DNA from: Branchiostoma floridae
Taxonomy: Eukaryota > Chordata > Leptocardii > Amphioxiformes > Branchiostomatidae
Direction: 5' to 3'
NCBI RefSeq assembly: GCF_000003815.2
Contig: NC_049989.1
Span: 15,837,990-15,901,989, forward strand
DNA: 64,000 nt
Part shown: one piece after another, positions 25,401 through 34,170 of the stretch
Position numbering within the stretch: position 1 is the first letter of the stretch
How the letters are laid out: each line of letters starts with the position of its first letter
Translations under genes and position numbers: made by a program
The notes under the pieces: generated by a model
Database searches by the model: none
What the model was told of the DNA's origin: nothing
What the model saw: only the letters and a program-made list of their open reading frames with translations

Positions 25401-25790
25401 ATAATAGAAAGGGCTCTGTTGAAGCTACCTCCTTTATCACATCATTTGGGGGACCACTTGTGATGACATACGGTTTTTCGAGACACACCCTGAAAATCCC
25501 TTTTTCATTTACTCAAGTCTGTACGCGGTAAATAAAGGTTACGGCAAAGTGGGTACAGAGAATTCAAATCATCTAGAACGGATGTCTGAAGAAAAGACAG
25601 CTGGAGACTCTTGTTGACGGACTTCTTGTTGATAAACACACAGCAAGTCAAATTTCGGTTCAAAGATCATTAGAAAATCGCCGCCGGAAGTTAGGAGGGC
25701 GCGAACATATTTTCCCCAAATCATCTGCTCAAAGTTGGTCACAAAACGCGGCAACGGTGGTTCAAAACTTACCTGTCTATGGTCTGCCAT
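4495..25790 (-). CDS. SEPT2-like: Septin, SEPT2-group (12 coding exons)
   Basis: Filament-forming GTPase of the septin cytoskeleton (cytokinesis, cortex and membrane scaffolding in this family). Coding exons, in transcript order: 25773-25790, 22837-22945, 20531-20617, 18812-18935, 16575-16709, 15726-15842, 15221-15322, 12835-12931, 12244-12292, 11432-11524, 5855-5945, 4495-4599. All junctions are GT-AG and phases agree, except inside the sixth exon (one base short). About 375 residues, against about 361 in human SEPT2. Visible: polybasic [11 protein letters not shown] (24-34), P-loop GESGLGKS (43-50), DTPGYGD (100-106), AKAD (181-184), septin unique element [20 protein letters not shown] from 238, and a C-terminal coil with [17 protein letters not shown] ending SHHV. 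The start MADHRQ lies in a tiny first exon with donor CAG|gtaag. It is divergent from EMC3, 434 bp away. The SEPT2 rather than SEPT7 or SEPT6 group is indicated by [21 protein letters not shown] and RMQEM. Confidence 0.93.
5159..5323 (-). CDS. Candidate alternative terminal exon of the septin (coiled coil)
   Basis: Minus-strand open stretch after acceptor gtgaag encodes [20 protein letters not shown], then a Leu/Gln-rich helix, and ends [14 protein letters not shown] before TGA. Its phase (0) fits the donor at 5855 exactly as the other terminal exon (4495-4599) does, and the heptad pattern continues the coil begun by KILLEKEQE. Using it would give about 395 residues and a longer coil with a different tail. 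An in-frame donor CAG|gtggcg inside it could instead make it an internal cassette joined to 4599. Transcript support is unknown. Confidence 0.55.
   Translation of the reverse strand: MRLVQERIEEVKAELERLEAERLQVAQLEEMHLQQLQQLQINPWVPQPSHLSLL
5487..5712. repeat. Two-copy tandem repeat of about 105 bp
   Basis: ACTGAACAGA, AATTTG(T/A)AGCTAGAA and GTTGTATCCAAGAAC recur with a step of about 105 bases; a third partial copy follows. Septin intron. Confidence 0.75.
6779..7075. repeat. Minisatellite of about 56 bp, five units
   Basis: Unit GATGATGGGATGTACACAGA followed by CAGGTTGCCATAGTAACCCC and AGAGGAGCACCAGGA, five imperfect copies in a septin intron. TTGCCATAGTAACC within each unit resembles an X-box half-pair (RFX-type), so the array holds five such sites. 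Confidence 0.85.
7784..8146 (+). mobile_element. MITE family 2 (CAGGGCTCGAAATAC ends), copy 1
   Basis: Ends CAGGGCTCGAAATAC and GTATTTCGAGCCCTG; flanked by aggtt on both sides (7779-7783, 8147-8151), a 5-bp target duplication. Many ACCTGCAC motifs sit near both ends, like subterminal transposase sites. The left part has an extra internal hairpin around 7795-7896. Confidence 0.92.
8900..9742. repeat. 21-bp G-rich minisatellite, about 40 units
   Basis: Unit TTTAGGTACTAGGGTACAGGG, head to tail, with point changes (TACT/TACA, GGGG, CAGG) and a few shortened units after 9360. Each unit has two GGG runs plus GG, so the plus strand can form G-quadruplexes; GGGTTTAGG also resembles telomere-type sequence. 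It lies in a septin intron (5946-11431). The 21-bp period yields long in-frame stretches (GTRVQGL repeats) on both strands that are not genes. Confidence 0.95.
10791..11071. mobile_element. 281-bp foldback MITE
   Basis: The left and right halves are inverted copies throughout: ACTTCCAGCAATGGAATTCT pairs with AGAATTCCATTCCTGGAAGT and the arms meet around CCCACTTGCCCGATCGGGCA. Septin intron. Confidence 0.8.
13112..13408. repeat. Three consecutive hairpins in a septin intron
   Basis: Hairpin A, 13112-13193, has arms of about 39 bp meeting at ACTT; hairpin B, 13198-13260, has arms TGAAGAACCTTCTTATCCAT; hairpin C, 13334-13408, has 31-bp arms around GATGCAGTCCCAA. They share no sequence with one another and follow within 300 bp. 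Confidence 0.85.
13502..15088. mobile_element. 1.59-kb non-autonomous hAT-like element, 5-bp duplication
   Basis: Ends CAGTGTTCTCACCAGG and its inverse CCTGGTGAGAACACTG, with gattg repeated on both sides (13497-13501, 15089-15093). A block of about 170 bp occurs twice inside (13830-13998 and 14068-14260, sharing CTCCCCGGAACAGCC and AGAATCAATT). The last 190 bp are very GC-rich. No open frame of interest; it lies in a septin intron. Related sequence recurs inverted at 62567-62940 and 63310-64000. Confidence 0.85.
15726..15842 (-). other. Septin exon 6, one base short; 5' half is a minisatellite unit
   Basis: The exon encodes [12 protein letters not shown], then [13 protein letters not shown] (with the G4 motif AKAD), but the two halves are in different frames. 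Between them septins carry three residues (HNK in human SEPT2, nine bases); here there are eight bases, 15798-15805, reading CCCCCTCG on the coding strand. The exon has 117 nt where phases require 118. From 15799 upstream the exon is identical in type to the adjoining tandem repeat, so the foreign bases look like repeat sequence overwriting the exon. Either an assembly or sequencing fault, a bad allele, or true damage; the remaining exons look intact, so a fault or allele is more likely. Confidence 0.8.
15799..16300 (-). repeat. 78-85 bp minisatellite carrying copies of a septin exon start
   Basis: Six units begin at about 15799, 15883, 15961, 16039, 16117 and 16202 (steps 84, 78, 78, 78, 85). 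Each unit, read on the minus strand, holds an intron end (ctgttgtag) followed by ACTGAAGCC and the first 20-40 bases of septin exon 6. The first unit is the exon itself. Units 2-4 have lost a short block including the ATGAAG of the exon, units 5-6 keep it. The array therefore lays out six near-identical splice acceptors in a row, only the last of which (15842) leads into the rest of the exon. Confidence 0.9.
16758..17089 (+). mobile_element. MITE family 2, copy 2
   Basis: First base changed (AAGGGCTCGAAATAC) but ends GTATTTCGAGCCCTG, flanked by acata on both sides. Septin intron between exons at 16709 and 18812. Confidence 0.9.
17095..18800. other. Septin intron, nothing recognised
   Basis: AT-rich intron sequence between MITE family 2 copy 2 and the exon at 18812. 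Short open stretches show no family resemblance. Confidence 0.6.
18968..19401 (+). mobile_element. MITE family 3 (GGCCACACCA ends, TAA duplication), copy 1
   Basis: GGCCACACCAATTTTATTTG at left and inverted GAGAAACAACAAATAAAATC ... GTGTGGCC at right, with TAA on both sides. Ends plus a 3-bp TWA duplication fit PIF/Harbinger-type elements. It lies 32 bases upstream of a septin exon (18812-18935), on the acceptor side. Confidence 0.85.
20000..20520 (+). repeat. Dispersed repeat with CA-rich tail, copy 1
   Basis: CTACTGCAACAGCAAGGAAA, the block GACCTTGACCTTCGTCTTCC and a run of ACACACAGACAGACAC lead to a short CCTCCATTTTTCATGGAGG hairpin. The inverted relative lies at 44405-44830 and a partial one at 22560-22790. 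Confidence 0.75.
20859..21135 (-). mobile_element. MITE family 2, copy 3
   Basis: Inverted copy, CAGGGCTTGAAATACC to TTTTTTCGAGCCCTG, flanked by aatac on both sides. The weak right end has lost the AAATAC portion. Septin intron. Confidence 0.9.
21140..22835. other. Septin intron, little recognised
   Basis: AT-rich intron; only the partial dispersed repeat at 22560-22790 stands out. Confidence 0.6.
22560..22790 (+). repeat. Dispersed repeat with CA-rich tail, partial copy
   Basis: Shares GACCTTGACCTTTGTCTTCC, AGACACACAGACAGACAC and CTTCCATTTTTTATGGA with 20340-20515. Confidence 0.65.
22950..24380. other. First septin intron, 3' part, nothing recognised
   Basis: No convincing gene or repeat in either strand; a 67-codon open stretch at 24141-24344 has no recognisable motif. 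Confidence 0.55.
24386..24788 (+). mobile_element. MITE family 2, copy 4, hit by a smaller hairpin insertion
   Basis: Starts CAGGGCTCGAAATAC and ends GTATTTCGAGCTCTG, with gaatg before (24381-24385) and gaatg after one extra base (24789-24793). It is the most diverged copy and holds the 57-bp hairpin at 24605-24661. Confidence 0.8.
24605..24661. mobile_element. 57-bp perfect hairpin insertion with 9-bp target duplication
   Basis: TAGCTGGGGCAACGTCGCA is followed by GAGGAATTGTAATCCTC and the exact reverse complement of the arm. CTTCAGAAC is repeated directly on both sides (24596-24604 and 24662-24670). That combination marks a transposition event by an extremely small element. Confidence 0.85.
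25308..25352 (-). CDS. Possible alternative first exon of the septin
   Basis: Minus-strand ATG opens [15 protein letters not shown] and stops at a donor-like ACG|gtatgc. The phase (0) would join cleanly to exon 22837-22945 ([13 protein letters not shown]), giving an N-terminus starting MSK as in human SEPT2. No promoter motif is evident; this is a guess from phase and position only. Confidence 0.2.
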
Positions 25791-26223
25791 CCGTATAAAA
25801 TGGTGAAATACAAAATAAAGAAATGAATATACTCTGAAAGGGGCAGGAAACCGCCTGGTTTGTGTAAAACTGTGAGCAAAAATTCAACGAAAACTTTAGA
25901 ACTTCAGTCCTGACCCGCCGCCATTTTGGTTTCCGTTGCTCATCTAGGCATGCGCAGTAATGTTGACCGGGAGTAACCCCGTGGGATGACCTTTGACACG
26001 TCAAAATGGTGTCCATGAGGTAGTGACGTATTTCTCCGACATTTTCCAACTTCTCCGTCGATTTAAGCGTTCTGTAAAGACAAATTCTTCACATGTGTTC
26101 CTCTAATAGAATATTAACTGAACGTAGAATCTTCTGACAACAATTTGGACGATCTAATAGCCATTTAGGTGCCGTAAAGTCGACCAGAAAAATTGTGGGG
26201 CGACCGGACAATTTTATTCCAAG
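25791..26223. promoter_or_regulatory. Divergent promoter between septin and EMC3
   Basis: The two start codons lie 434 bp apart, head to head, and no other gene intervenes. Visible motifs: YY1-type AAAATGGCGGC on the minus strand (about 25914-25926), a second YY1-type AAGATGGCCG overlapping the EMC3 start codon (26221-26230), and an NRF1-like GCATGCGCA (about 25949-25957). No TATA box is evident. This combination is typical of housekeeping bidirectional promoters; transcription start sites are not known. Confidence 0.6.
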
Positions 26224-29200
26224 ATGGCCGACCCGGAATTGTTGTTGGACCCAGCCATACGAATCTGGGTGTTCATCCCGATTGTCGTCATCACATTCCT
26301 CGTGGGCCTTATCAGACACAATGTCAGCCTTCTGTTGCAGTCAGACAAGAAAGTGGAGCTGCAGCAGGTATGTGTTTGTGTAGGAATGGTGCAGGAATGG
26401 ATTTTAACTTTACAGTGCATTGTACTAAAAGTATTTGGCAGTGTAGGTAGAATGTTTGGTCCGAATGTTTGACGTCCGCACCTGGGAGTAGAATCAGCTG
26501 TTCGACGTCAAATGGTGCTAGTGTCCGTTCGCAGGTGCGGGCATCAGACGATCATAACCTGTAGTCTTGAAATACAATACAATGTAACTTTATCTATTCT
26601 TGCACCACTCTTAGTCTTACATTTATTTTAATGGGAATTATGATTAGCATGTAAGCTCATCAGTGTTGGTACAAGCCAGAATGAATTTTGTTCCTTTGTT
26701 GAACACAAGCAGCTCGACTCAAATTTTCAGTCCCACTAACGTCAATCTTCATCAGGAGTGAAGTTGATTCAGTTTACTTTCAGCATGTGCCATTAGGGAC
26801 ACGTTACTCAAATATTGAATCGTATTTGCCTAGCAACGGATATCGGCCCCCTTCTTGGTTGATTGTCGACTCATTGCTACATTTTTTTTGTTGGATATAA
26901 CAACTAGTCGGACGAATTGACGACACGTCTGTCTTGTGAGACGATCAAAACCAAACCCTCTTTATTTTCATAAGATACCGGTAACGTTCTATTCGTTCTC
27001 GAACTCCGTTCGCTACGCTCCACCGTGTTCTATCGACACGTTCCGTTACATTTTCATCACCTTGGACAAAACACGAACACTGGACACTGAACACCTGGTT
27101 TACTTTGTGAGGATGGTAAAGGGGGCAATCTATGCTAGGGTCCACCAGTGGAATAATCCATTGTCCGCCAATAAAAAGAACATTAGGCAAGAACATTAGG
27201 CTTCACCTCACTAGATGATGACTGTTTAAACTTGTGATTTTGTACAGGTTGCAGACAGCCAGGCTCTCATCAGGAGCCGGTTACTGAGGGAGCATGGGAA
27301 ATACGTCCCGCGTCAGTCCTTCCTCATGAGAAAACAGTTCTTCAACGAGGAAGAGGTAAGTCTAGTACTTTCGGATGTCTTTCTACACATAATCATTCTT
27401 ATACTCAAACTTTTAAAAGCCTTGCTTGATGCATATACAATACAAATTGGGGAGGCCATGCTAAACTGGGCTGAGGTTTCCACTTTGGTGGGCGTGGCCT
27501 CTATCCAGCTGTCAGCCAATCAGAGAATCGCCTAAATATTTTGTTAGGGTAAAACTGATTCTCTGATTGGCTGACAGCTGGTTAGAATCCATGCGCACTA
27601 AAGGTTTTCCTTTTGTGTACGTAATATATATTAAGCCTTAATGACAGGTATTTTTTTTCATATCTCAAATAAGGAATGAATGAAATGAATGAATAAAGTG
27701 GAAACCCCCGGCTGGTTTTTCAGAGCCCTCCCAACAGGCTTTTAGCTAGGATTTTATTATAGGGAGTCCAAATTTCATAGTGACTGAGATTCACCATGCA
27801 TCGAATGCTACAGACATGAGTGTAGGGGAGTCAGGGGGCATCGTCCATCCATGGTTCTGAGATTTAGAGAATCTTAAGTTAAAATGGTGCATTTTGAGTT
27901 ATCCTGAGGGGCAAATTACTGTCAGACTGACTCAGAGAGGTCACATTTGAAGACTGTGTCCTAGTGGCATCCCTGGTTAATCAGAATTTCATGCTTGTCA
28001 GAGGATTTGCTCCCCAGTATAAGGGCCTCTTCAGGGCTAGTGCACCCAATTTCTTATTGTATTTTCAGAACAGTTCGTCAAATTGATGCCTGGACGCATG
28101 CCTGGCTAAAAGCCGGCTACCCAAGGTATATTGTATAAGCCACGGGCATAAGGCTCTGCATTCAAGAATGCACATTATGTTAGTGGCATGTTAACAGTCT
28201 TTCTTGATCATAAGGCCACATCAATTTTATTTGTTGTTTCAAGTTTAAAGAAAAATGATAAACTTACCGTACAAAATAGGCATGTACAGTTACTGGAATT
28301 TAAGCCCATAGTTAATTTGAGAAAGGAGAGGCAGTGAAATTTTGTCAGCACAAGGCATGGCGAAAAGATAGGGTTGGAAAATCCGAGAAACAACATAAAA
28401 TAAAATCACAAATGTCCTGATCTGTACATTATTCCCACAGAGTGGCTACTTCAAGAAGCAGAAGCGGAAACCAGTGATGAAGAACCCCATGACGGACCCC
28501 ACCATGATGACAGACATGTTGAAGGGAAACCTGACCAGTGTTCTCCCCATGATTGTCATCGGAGGATGGATCAACTGGGCATTCTCTGGATTCCTCACAA
28601 CAAAGGTAGATAATCATGAAAGTTCATTTGAGTTTCTAAAACACATGTAAGTCACATTTATTTGATTATATGGTAGATATCCTCTGGGAACCCCAAAACA
28701 TCATAATCATCTGTTGACCCCTGGGGGGATGGGGGTAAGTACCCCAAAACAAATGTAAGCGTACAGATAAAAAGAGTTTAGCAATAAAGCCTCTACCACG
28801 TTAAACAGCCTCATTACTCATTGGGTACCTACTGGCTGGCAAAATACACCAAATGATTATTATGATATTAATAAAGAAGTTGGCTTCATTATGAAATCTA
28901 AGTAGTCAGGAAGGTTGAACAAATAACTTACTAGTAACTCACGGAGTATGGAATACAGTACAATAGATTCTTCATTTTGTTCTTTCACATTTTCTTCCAT
29001 GACTAAAGAATTGATGTTGGCGTTCTATGACATTGCCGCATTTTTTTTCTTTTCTCTTCATTTTGTACAATTTACTGCATGGTTGAATTTCTTTTGGAAA
29101 AGGCTGAAAATTATGCGTGTGTAGATTATCCATATAATCAAATTGACGTGGCCCTATGAAGAGATAATCTGTTCTCCAACTCAAGAATTGGAATTCTCAA

Positions 29201-30623
29201 CTGAATCACTCAGTCTTCTTCAGCTGTCTGATCCAACTGCTGTGGTCATGTGACTTATGTACATATGACATCATCAGTGGGTCAAATGTCATCAGAAATC
29301 AATATCTTTACTAGACCAGAATGAGCTGTACTAATATCAGATATATTTTGCTGATATATATTTATGTTTTCCCAAAGGAGAAAACATATTGTTTTTGCTG
29401 GTGCTTTCTTATCTTTCTTCCTCCTAGCAGAAAAGGTTTACTGAAAAGACTGGGCTGTCTACCTGGGCTGGCTATCATGTCAGGCTACTCAGATACCCCC
29501 ATTCATAGCCCCAATTCTTATTTTTACTTGTACACACTACTTTGAAGCGAGCCTAATGGTATAGTATTTAGCAAGTAGCTTGACACATGGCTAGAGGGGG
29601 AAGATTCTGCATTTTTACGAAAATGTTGCCTTTCTAGTTCACCTTGTATTGATGCTATGCGAATGTTTGGCTATCCTAAAAGTTCTATACTGCATGACTA
29701 TTCCACAGGTTCCCTTCCCCCTGACCCTGCGGTTCAAGCCCATGCTGCAGAGGGGCGTCGATCTGCCGTCGCTGGACGCCTCCTGGGTCAGCTCGGTGTC
29801 TTGGTACTTCCTGAACGTGTTCGGGCTGCGCAGCTTCTACACACTCATCCTGGGAGAGAACAACGCTGCCGACACCTCGCGGGTCATGCAGGTAATATAA
29901 CTCTCACACTCACTATCCGGTTTATTGTCTGTTGTTATCTGTAATGTGAGGTTAGACGTGCTTTCACAGAGATATAGAGGCCTGATGGCAGCTTGCTGGT
30001 AGCCTCTATCTTTAGGATTGACACTGTTATTTATTCATCTATTTATATTTCAGCCAACAAAATTTTTTTTTTAAATCAATACACAAAAGAAATATACAAA
30101 AAGTATGCTAGTGACTACATTTTGTGTGTTTTAATTTCTTGTATATCAAACTTATCGTTCCCACAAATTACCCATTTGTACCTCAATTTGGCAATGTGAC
30201 CCAAGCATTACTAGGATCCAAATTTTTGCAATAGGATAAAAAGTTACCATGTGCTACTGTAAATGCAGAAACTTTTGCAGTGGCCGCTTCACTGCAAACT
30301 TAAAACCACCGTGAACATTTTTCCATGGCTTTAAGAAACGACAGTGCATGGTGCTACCACGCGAAATGTCCTTTTCCTTGCTACTGCAAAATTAAATCCC
30401 TGCAAACTTAAATGCATTTACAGTATTATTTCTGTGCCTACAGGAGCAGATGTCTGGTGCTGCCATGGCGATGCCCCCTGACCCCAACAAGGCCTTTAAG
30501 GCAGAGTGGGAGGCCCTGGAGGTGACTGATCACCAGTGGGCACTGGAGAACGTGGAGGATGAGCTCATTAGGGGGTCCAGCCTGCCACCGGAGGAGATCT
30601 TCATCAAGGATAAATTTGCATAA
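26224..30623 (+). CDS. EMC3: ER membrane protein complex subunit 3 (EMC3/TMEM111)
   Basis: Core insertase subunit of the ER membrane protein complex, an Oxa1/YidC-family protein that helps place transmembrane segments into the ER membrane. Coding exons: 26224-26367, 27248-27355, 28441-28605, 29709-29891, 30444-30623. All are phase 0 with GT-AG borders and total 259 residues (human 261). The N-terminus is [20 protein letters not shown] with a first membrane segment (about 13-31), then [14 protein letters not shown]. The conserved block [20 protein letters not shown] leads into a second membrane segment ([14 protein letters not shown]). The third lies around [20 protein letters not shown]; the tail is [19 protein letters not shown]. 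Length and motifs make the assignment safe. The last 60-70 coding bases have been copied as a tandem array directly behind the gene. Confidence 0.97.
27507..27585. repeat. 79-bp inverted repeat (EMC3 intron 2)
   Basis: CCAGCTGTCAGCCAATCAGA extended to GAATC, a loop of about 27 bases, then the exact inverse. Likely a small MITE; the CCAAT motif lies in each arm. Confidence 0.75.
28214..28417 (+). mobile_element. MITE family 3, copy 2, abutting an EMC3 splice acceptor
   Basis: Starts GGCCACATCAATTTTATTTG after TAA, and the right end is worn (AAATCACAAATGTCC). It stops about 23 bases before EMC3 exon 3 (28441), so the region normally holding the branch point may be transposon-derived. Confidence 0.75.
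30255..30425 (+). mobile_element. MITE family 1, copy 2 (EMC3 intron 4)
   Basis: Complete ends TACTGTAAATGC and GCATTTACAGTA; it ends only 18 bases before the last EMC3 exon, so it supplies part of the sequence before the splice acceptor. Confidence 0.85.
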
Positions 30624-31298
30624 ATTATGTTGTACAACCCCAGAGGAGCTCATCAGGGGATCCAGCCTGCCACCGGAGGAGATCTTCATCAAGGATAAAT
30701 TTGCATAAATTATGTTGTACAACCCCAGAGGAGCTCATCAGGGGATCCAGCCTGCCACCAGAGGAGATCTTCATCAAGGATAAATTTGCATAAATTATGT
30801 TGTACAACCCCAGAGGAGCTCATCAGGGGATCCAACCTGCCAACAGAGGAGATCTTCATCATGGATAAATTTGCATAAATTATGTTAAACAACCCTAGAG
30901 GAGCTCATCAGGGGATCCAACCTGCCACCGGAGGAGATCTTCATCAAGGATAACTTTGCATAAATTATGTTTAACAACCCTAGAGGAGCTTATCAGGGGA
31001 TCCAACCTGCCACTGGAGATCTTCATCAAGGATAATTTTGCATGAATTATGTTGTAAAACCCCAGATCCAACCTGCCACTGGAGGAGATCTTCATCAAGG
31101 ATAAATTTGCATAAATTATGTTGAACAACCCCAGAGGAGCTCATCAGGGGATCCAGCCTGCCACCGGAGGAGATCTTCATCAAGGATAAATTTGCATAAA
31201 TTATGTTAAAGATCCCCAGAGGAGCTCATCAGGGGATCCAACCTGTCACCCGAGATCTTCATCAAGGATAAAGTTGCATAAAATATGTGTAGCCCCAG
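30555..31298 (+). repeat. 85-bp tandem array made of the EMC3 C-terminal coding end
   Basis: The first unit is the real end of EMC3, including the stop codon. Further units start at 30643, 30728, 30813, 30898, 30983, about 31062 (shortened), 31134 and 31219. Each repeats GAGGAGCTCATCAGGGGATC, then the bases for [15 protein letters not shown] and a short piece of 3' UTR (ATTATGTTGTACAACCCCA). The step is 85 bases, not a multiple of three, and every unit carries a stop, so the copies lie in the 3' UTR. The unit near 30983 has a 6-bp internal deletion, and the unit after it lacks its first bases. Confidence 0.95.
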
Positions 31299-31591
31299 AT
31301 AACTTGACCCCATCCTTCATGGTGAATATGATTGAATTTTTTTGTCCCTTCATGCGTACAGTCTGTGGTCGTGAATATAGAGAGTCTTTTTTACACAACC
31401 ACAACTTTAAGTTCAATGTTTCAGTGACCATCTGTCACCTTCCTCAAGGTAATTCTGGCTAGTTCACAAGAATTGCCCTGAGGACCAAAACATTGGTGAA
31501 AGTAAAGTGGTGGTTGTGTAAAAAGAGTCTCTTTATTCCATAACATACCAACCTGATGAAACTACTCACAGAGTCTGTAGTAGTCTTCTAG

Positions 31592-31597
31592 AATAAA
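31592..31597 (+). terminator. Possible EMC3 poly(A) signal
   Basis: First AATAAA noticed after the stop-codon array, about 970 bases past the EMC3 stop. If used, the whole 85-bp array would be retained in the mRNA. Confidence 0.3.
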
Positions 31598-31973
31598 AAT
31601 TATCCCATTTTGAAGAAGTTATCCATAAGAATTTTAAAAAGTATTTAGGCAAGGGAGAAAAGAAAATTATATCATATTTCACGAATAAGTGTAGAACCAA
31701 AAAAGGAAGTCACAGAAAAGCAAGAGTGAAAGTAAACAAAGAATTTGTTTGTCTTGCATTGTCTGTTGTTTAAAGAATGTTCAGTGCAGTGAATATATTT
31801 CTGCACTCTCAGTAATGGATTTAGGTAGAATGGAAAGAACGTTTAAGAAATGACTTGTGAAGACATGTTTGTTTGTTTGAACCTTTATTTATTCATGAAA
31901 ACTCAAGTCGACCTGCAGGTCGCTTTTCTTTGAGGTCATGAGGGAAGAGGTGTTCAGTGGTGCTCAGTTATTA

Positions 31974-32351
31974 GGCCACACCAATTCTATTTGTCGTTTC
32001 TCGGATTTGCCTGTCCATTTTTTTTCATTTTCAAAAAAAATCAAGTCCTGAGAGTCAGTGAATGAGTGAGAAAAATAATGCATGTTTTGCTTACAAGCCT
32101 GTAAATATTGCCATTCAGAGCCTCATACACATAATACAGTCTAACGGCAATGCCTTTTATTTATAACATTAGTAACAAATCAAAAGAAGGGATTCATTGC
32201 ATAAAATGTGCCATGAAACTCCTCAGGCTGTTGTATTTTTTGTGTTATTAAAGCCGTATATCTTCACCCCAGGACTTTTGATACATATTTTTTATTGTTT
32301 TTAGACCAGTCAGAAAAAATTCGAGAAGCAACAAATAAATTTGGTGTGGCC
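31974..32351 (+). mobile_element. MITE family 3, copy 3
   Basis: GGCCACACCAATTCTATTTG to AAATTTGGTGTGGCC. Flanks are TTA and TCA, so the duplication has drifted. Confidence 0.8.
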
Positions 32352-32390
32352 TCATATTCATAGGTGTATAACAGGAACAATGTGCAAGGA

Positions 32391-32600
32391 TACTGTAAAT
32401 GCATTTAAGTTCACGGGTTTAATTTCGCAGTAGCGGGAAAAAGGACTTTTCGCTGTGGTTTTAAGTTTGCGGTAGCACCATGCACTGTTGTCTCTTATTG
32501 CCATGGAAAAATGTTCGAGGTGGTTATAAGTTCGCAGTTAAGCAGCCACCACGAAAATCGCGAACATTAAAATACCATGAAAGTTTCTACATTTACAGTA
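32391..32600 (-). mobile_element. MITE family 1, copy 3
   Basis: Inverted relative to copies 1 and 2, with both ends complete (TACTGTAAATGCATTTAAG and TACATTTACAGTA). Confidence 0.85.
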
Positions 32601-32823
32601 TACAATTGTAGCAGTTGAGTTCTACATGTTGTAATAACTCGATATGTCTATGGTGCAGTACAAACATACATGTAAGTTCTACTATGATGAAAAGACTTGA
32701 TTGTTATATTACCATGTTGTAATTCCATCTGTATTGCACACTTCACAACAATATCAGTTGTATGGCAATAAATCACAAATTAAATTCATTTCAAAAACAT
32801 TGCTCATCTTTTCTTGTCAGTAA

Positions 32824-33811
32824 TACCCCCTTTCCACTAGGACGGCTCTCTCTCTGCGACCTCAAATTGGGAAGAGCGCGGTGGGATTGCCATGGGAGCG
32901 CGGTGGGAGCGCCATGGTCGCCATCACCTCCGCGACTGTTTTGAACCTGCTCAAAACAGTCGCCGTGAGAGCGCCGTGGACAGCGATCCAACGATGAGCG
33001 CAGAGAGAGCGCCAAGAGAGCGCGCAGCGAGCGCCAAGAGCGCGCACAGCGAGCGCAGTGAGCGCAATAGGTCTCTACTGTGGTTTATGATACCAATTTA
33101 GCTAGGACGGCGCTTTCACCGCGCTCTCTCTGCGCTCTCAACTGCGGTTTGTGAATAAGTATATTTGACATAGACAGAAAGCGGAGAAATGTCCAAAATG
33201 TACCGGTGATGAACAATTCAACAAACTGAGATGGAATAAGCAAGGTTTAAAAAACAACGATTAATCATTTATTCTTGAATTTCAACGTGATGACATGAGG
33301 TTTTCTTGTTCTCCATCTGTACATTTAGATTATTGAAGTCCCATTTTCAATAAATCGAAGTGCTTCAGTTTTGTATGATTTACACTAATATTATGGAAGT
33401 CCCATTTTCAATAAATCGAAGTGTTTCAGTTTTGTATGATTTACACTAATATTATGGCGAACAAGCTACATGACAGACATAAGAAAAATCAGCCAGACAA
33501 ACGTGTATATTTCAGTCTGAGTGACTGTACAGTGACCAAAATTGGATTTGTGTACAGCCTTGATTTCATACTTTCTTACTATACGTCAAAACATTCGTTC
33601 TTTATCTCTGAAATTCGTTGAGTAACTTTCGAATCTTTGCTAGCTCATGAAAAGATGCTGAGTTTTTCGTCGCTGTGAGAGCGCGCTGGGGTCGCCGGAG
33701 AGATTCCACTAGAGCAGCTTTTTCCAGCGTCGCGGCGCTCTCACCGCGCTCTGGCGAATTTTCCATCGCAGCGAGAGCGCCGTGAGAGCGCCGTCAAGTG
33801 GAAAGGGGGCC
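32824..33811. mobile_element. 988-bp non-autonomous element with TAA duplication
   Basis: Ends CCCCCTTTCCACTAGGACGG and, inverted, CCCCCTTTCCACTTGACGG, both bordered by TAA. The first 300 bp and last 170 bp are full of GAGAGCGC/GCGCTCTC motifs. A 70-bp direct repeat (AAGTCCCATTTTCAATAAAT) occurs twice inside (33331-33460). Harbinger-like by ends and duplication; no transposase. Confidence 0.75.
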
Positions 33812-33827
33812 TAACCTAGTAGGAAGG

Positions 33828-34170
33828 GATGTCCCTGTAGCTCAACTGGTCACAGCCTTACAGTTGAGCTCCTGATATCGATAAGTTGGTAACTGTGAGA
33901 TCCTAGTTCAAGTCCAGGGAATGACACTCGTCTTTCGGAAGAGACCTAAAATTAATCTTCAAGAAGATCCTTCGGTATCAAAAGCTGCCAGAGAAGTGAA
34001 ACCGGCCTATGAGAGTGTTTGGCTACCAGTGGCTGATGCTCCCTCTGGCTAATCTCCAAGCAGATCCCACGGTAGCTTAAGATAGTATCAAAAGCTGGCA
34101 GAAGAGTGAAGCTGGCTTAGGAGTGTGTTTCGCTACCGGCAACTGGACACTTCTGGGCTGACTACACTCC
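33828..34170 (+). mobile_element. tRNA-derived SINE
   Basis: The head has an A-box-like TAGCTCAACTGG and B-box-like AGTTCAAGTCC, spaced wider than a true tRNA (an insertion in the arm), so it is not a functional tRNA gene. The body includes TAGTATCAAAAGCTGGCAGA, which also occurs near 1025-1045, giving a second family member. Confidence 0.7.

Noticed and set aside
24820-25404. 194-codon plus-strand open stretch
   Set aside because: No recognisable domain, no promoter or splice context, and it lies antisense in the first septin intron.
33828-33920. Functional tRNA gene
   Set aside because: A and B boxes are visible, but the cloverleaf is interrupted and the sequence runs into a shared SINE body.
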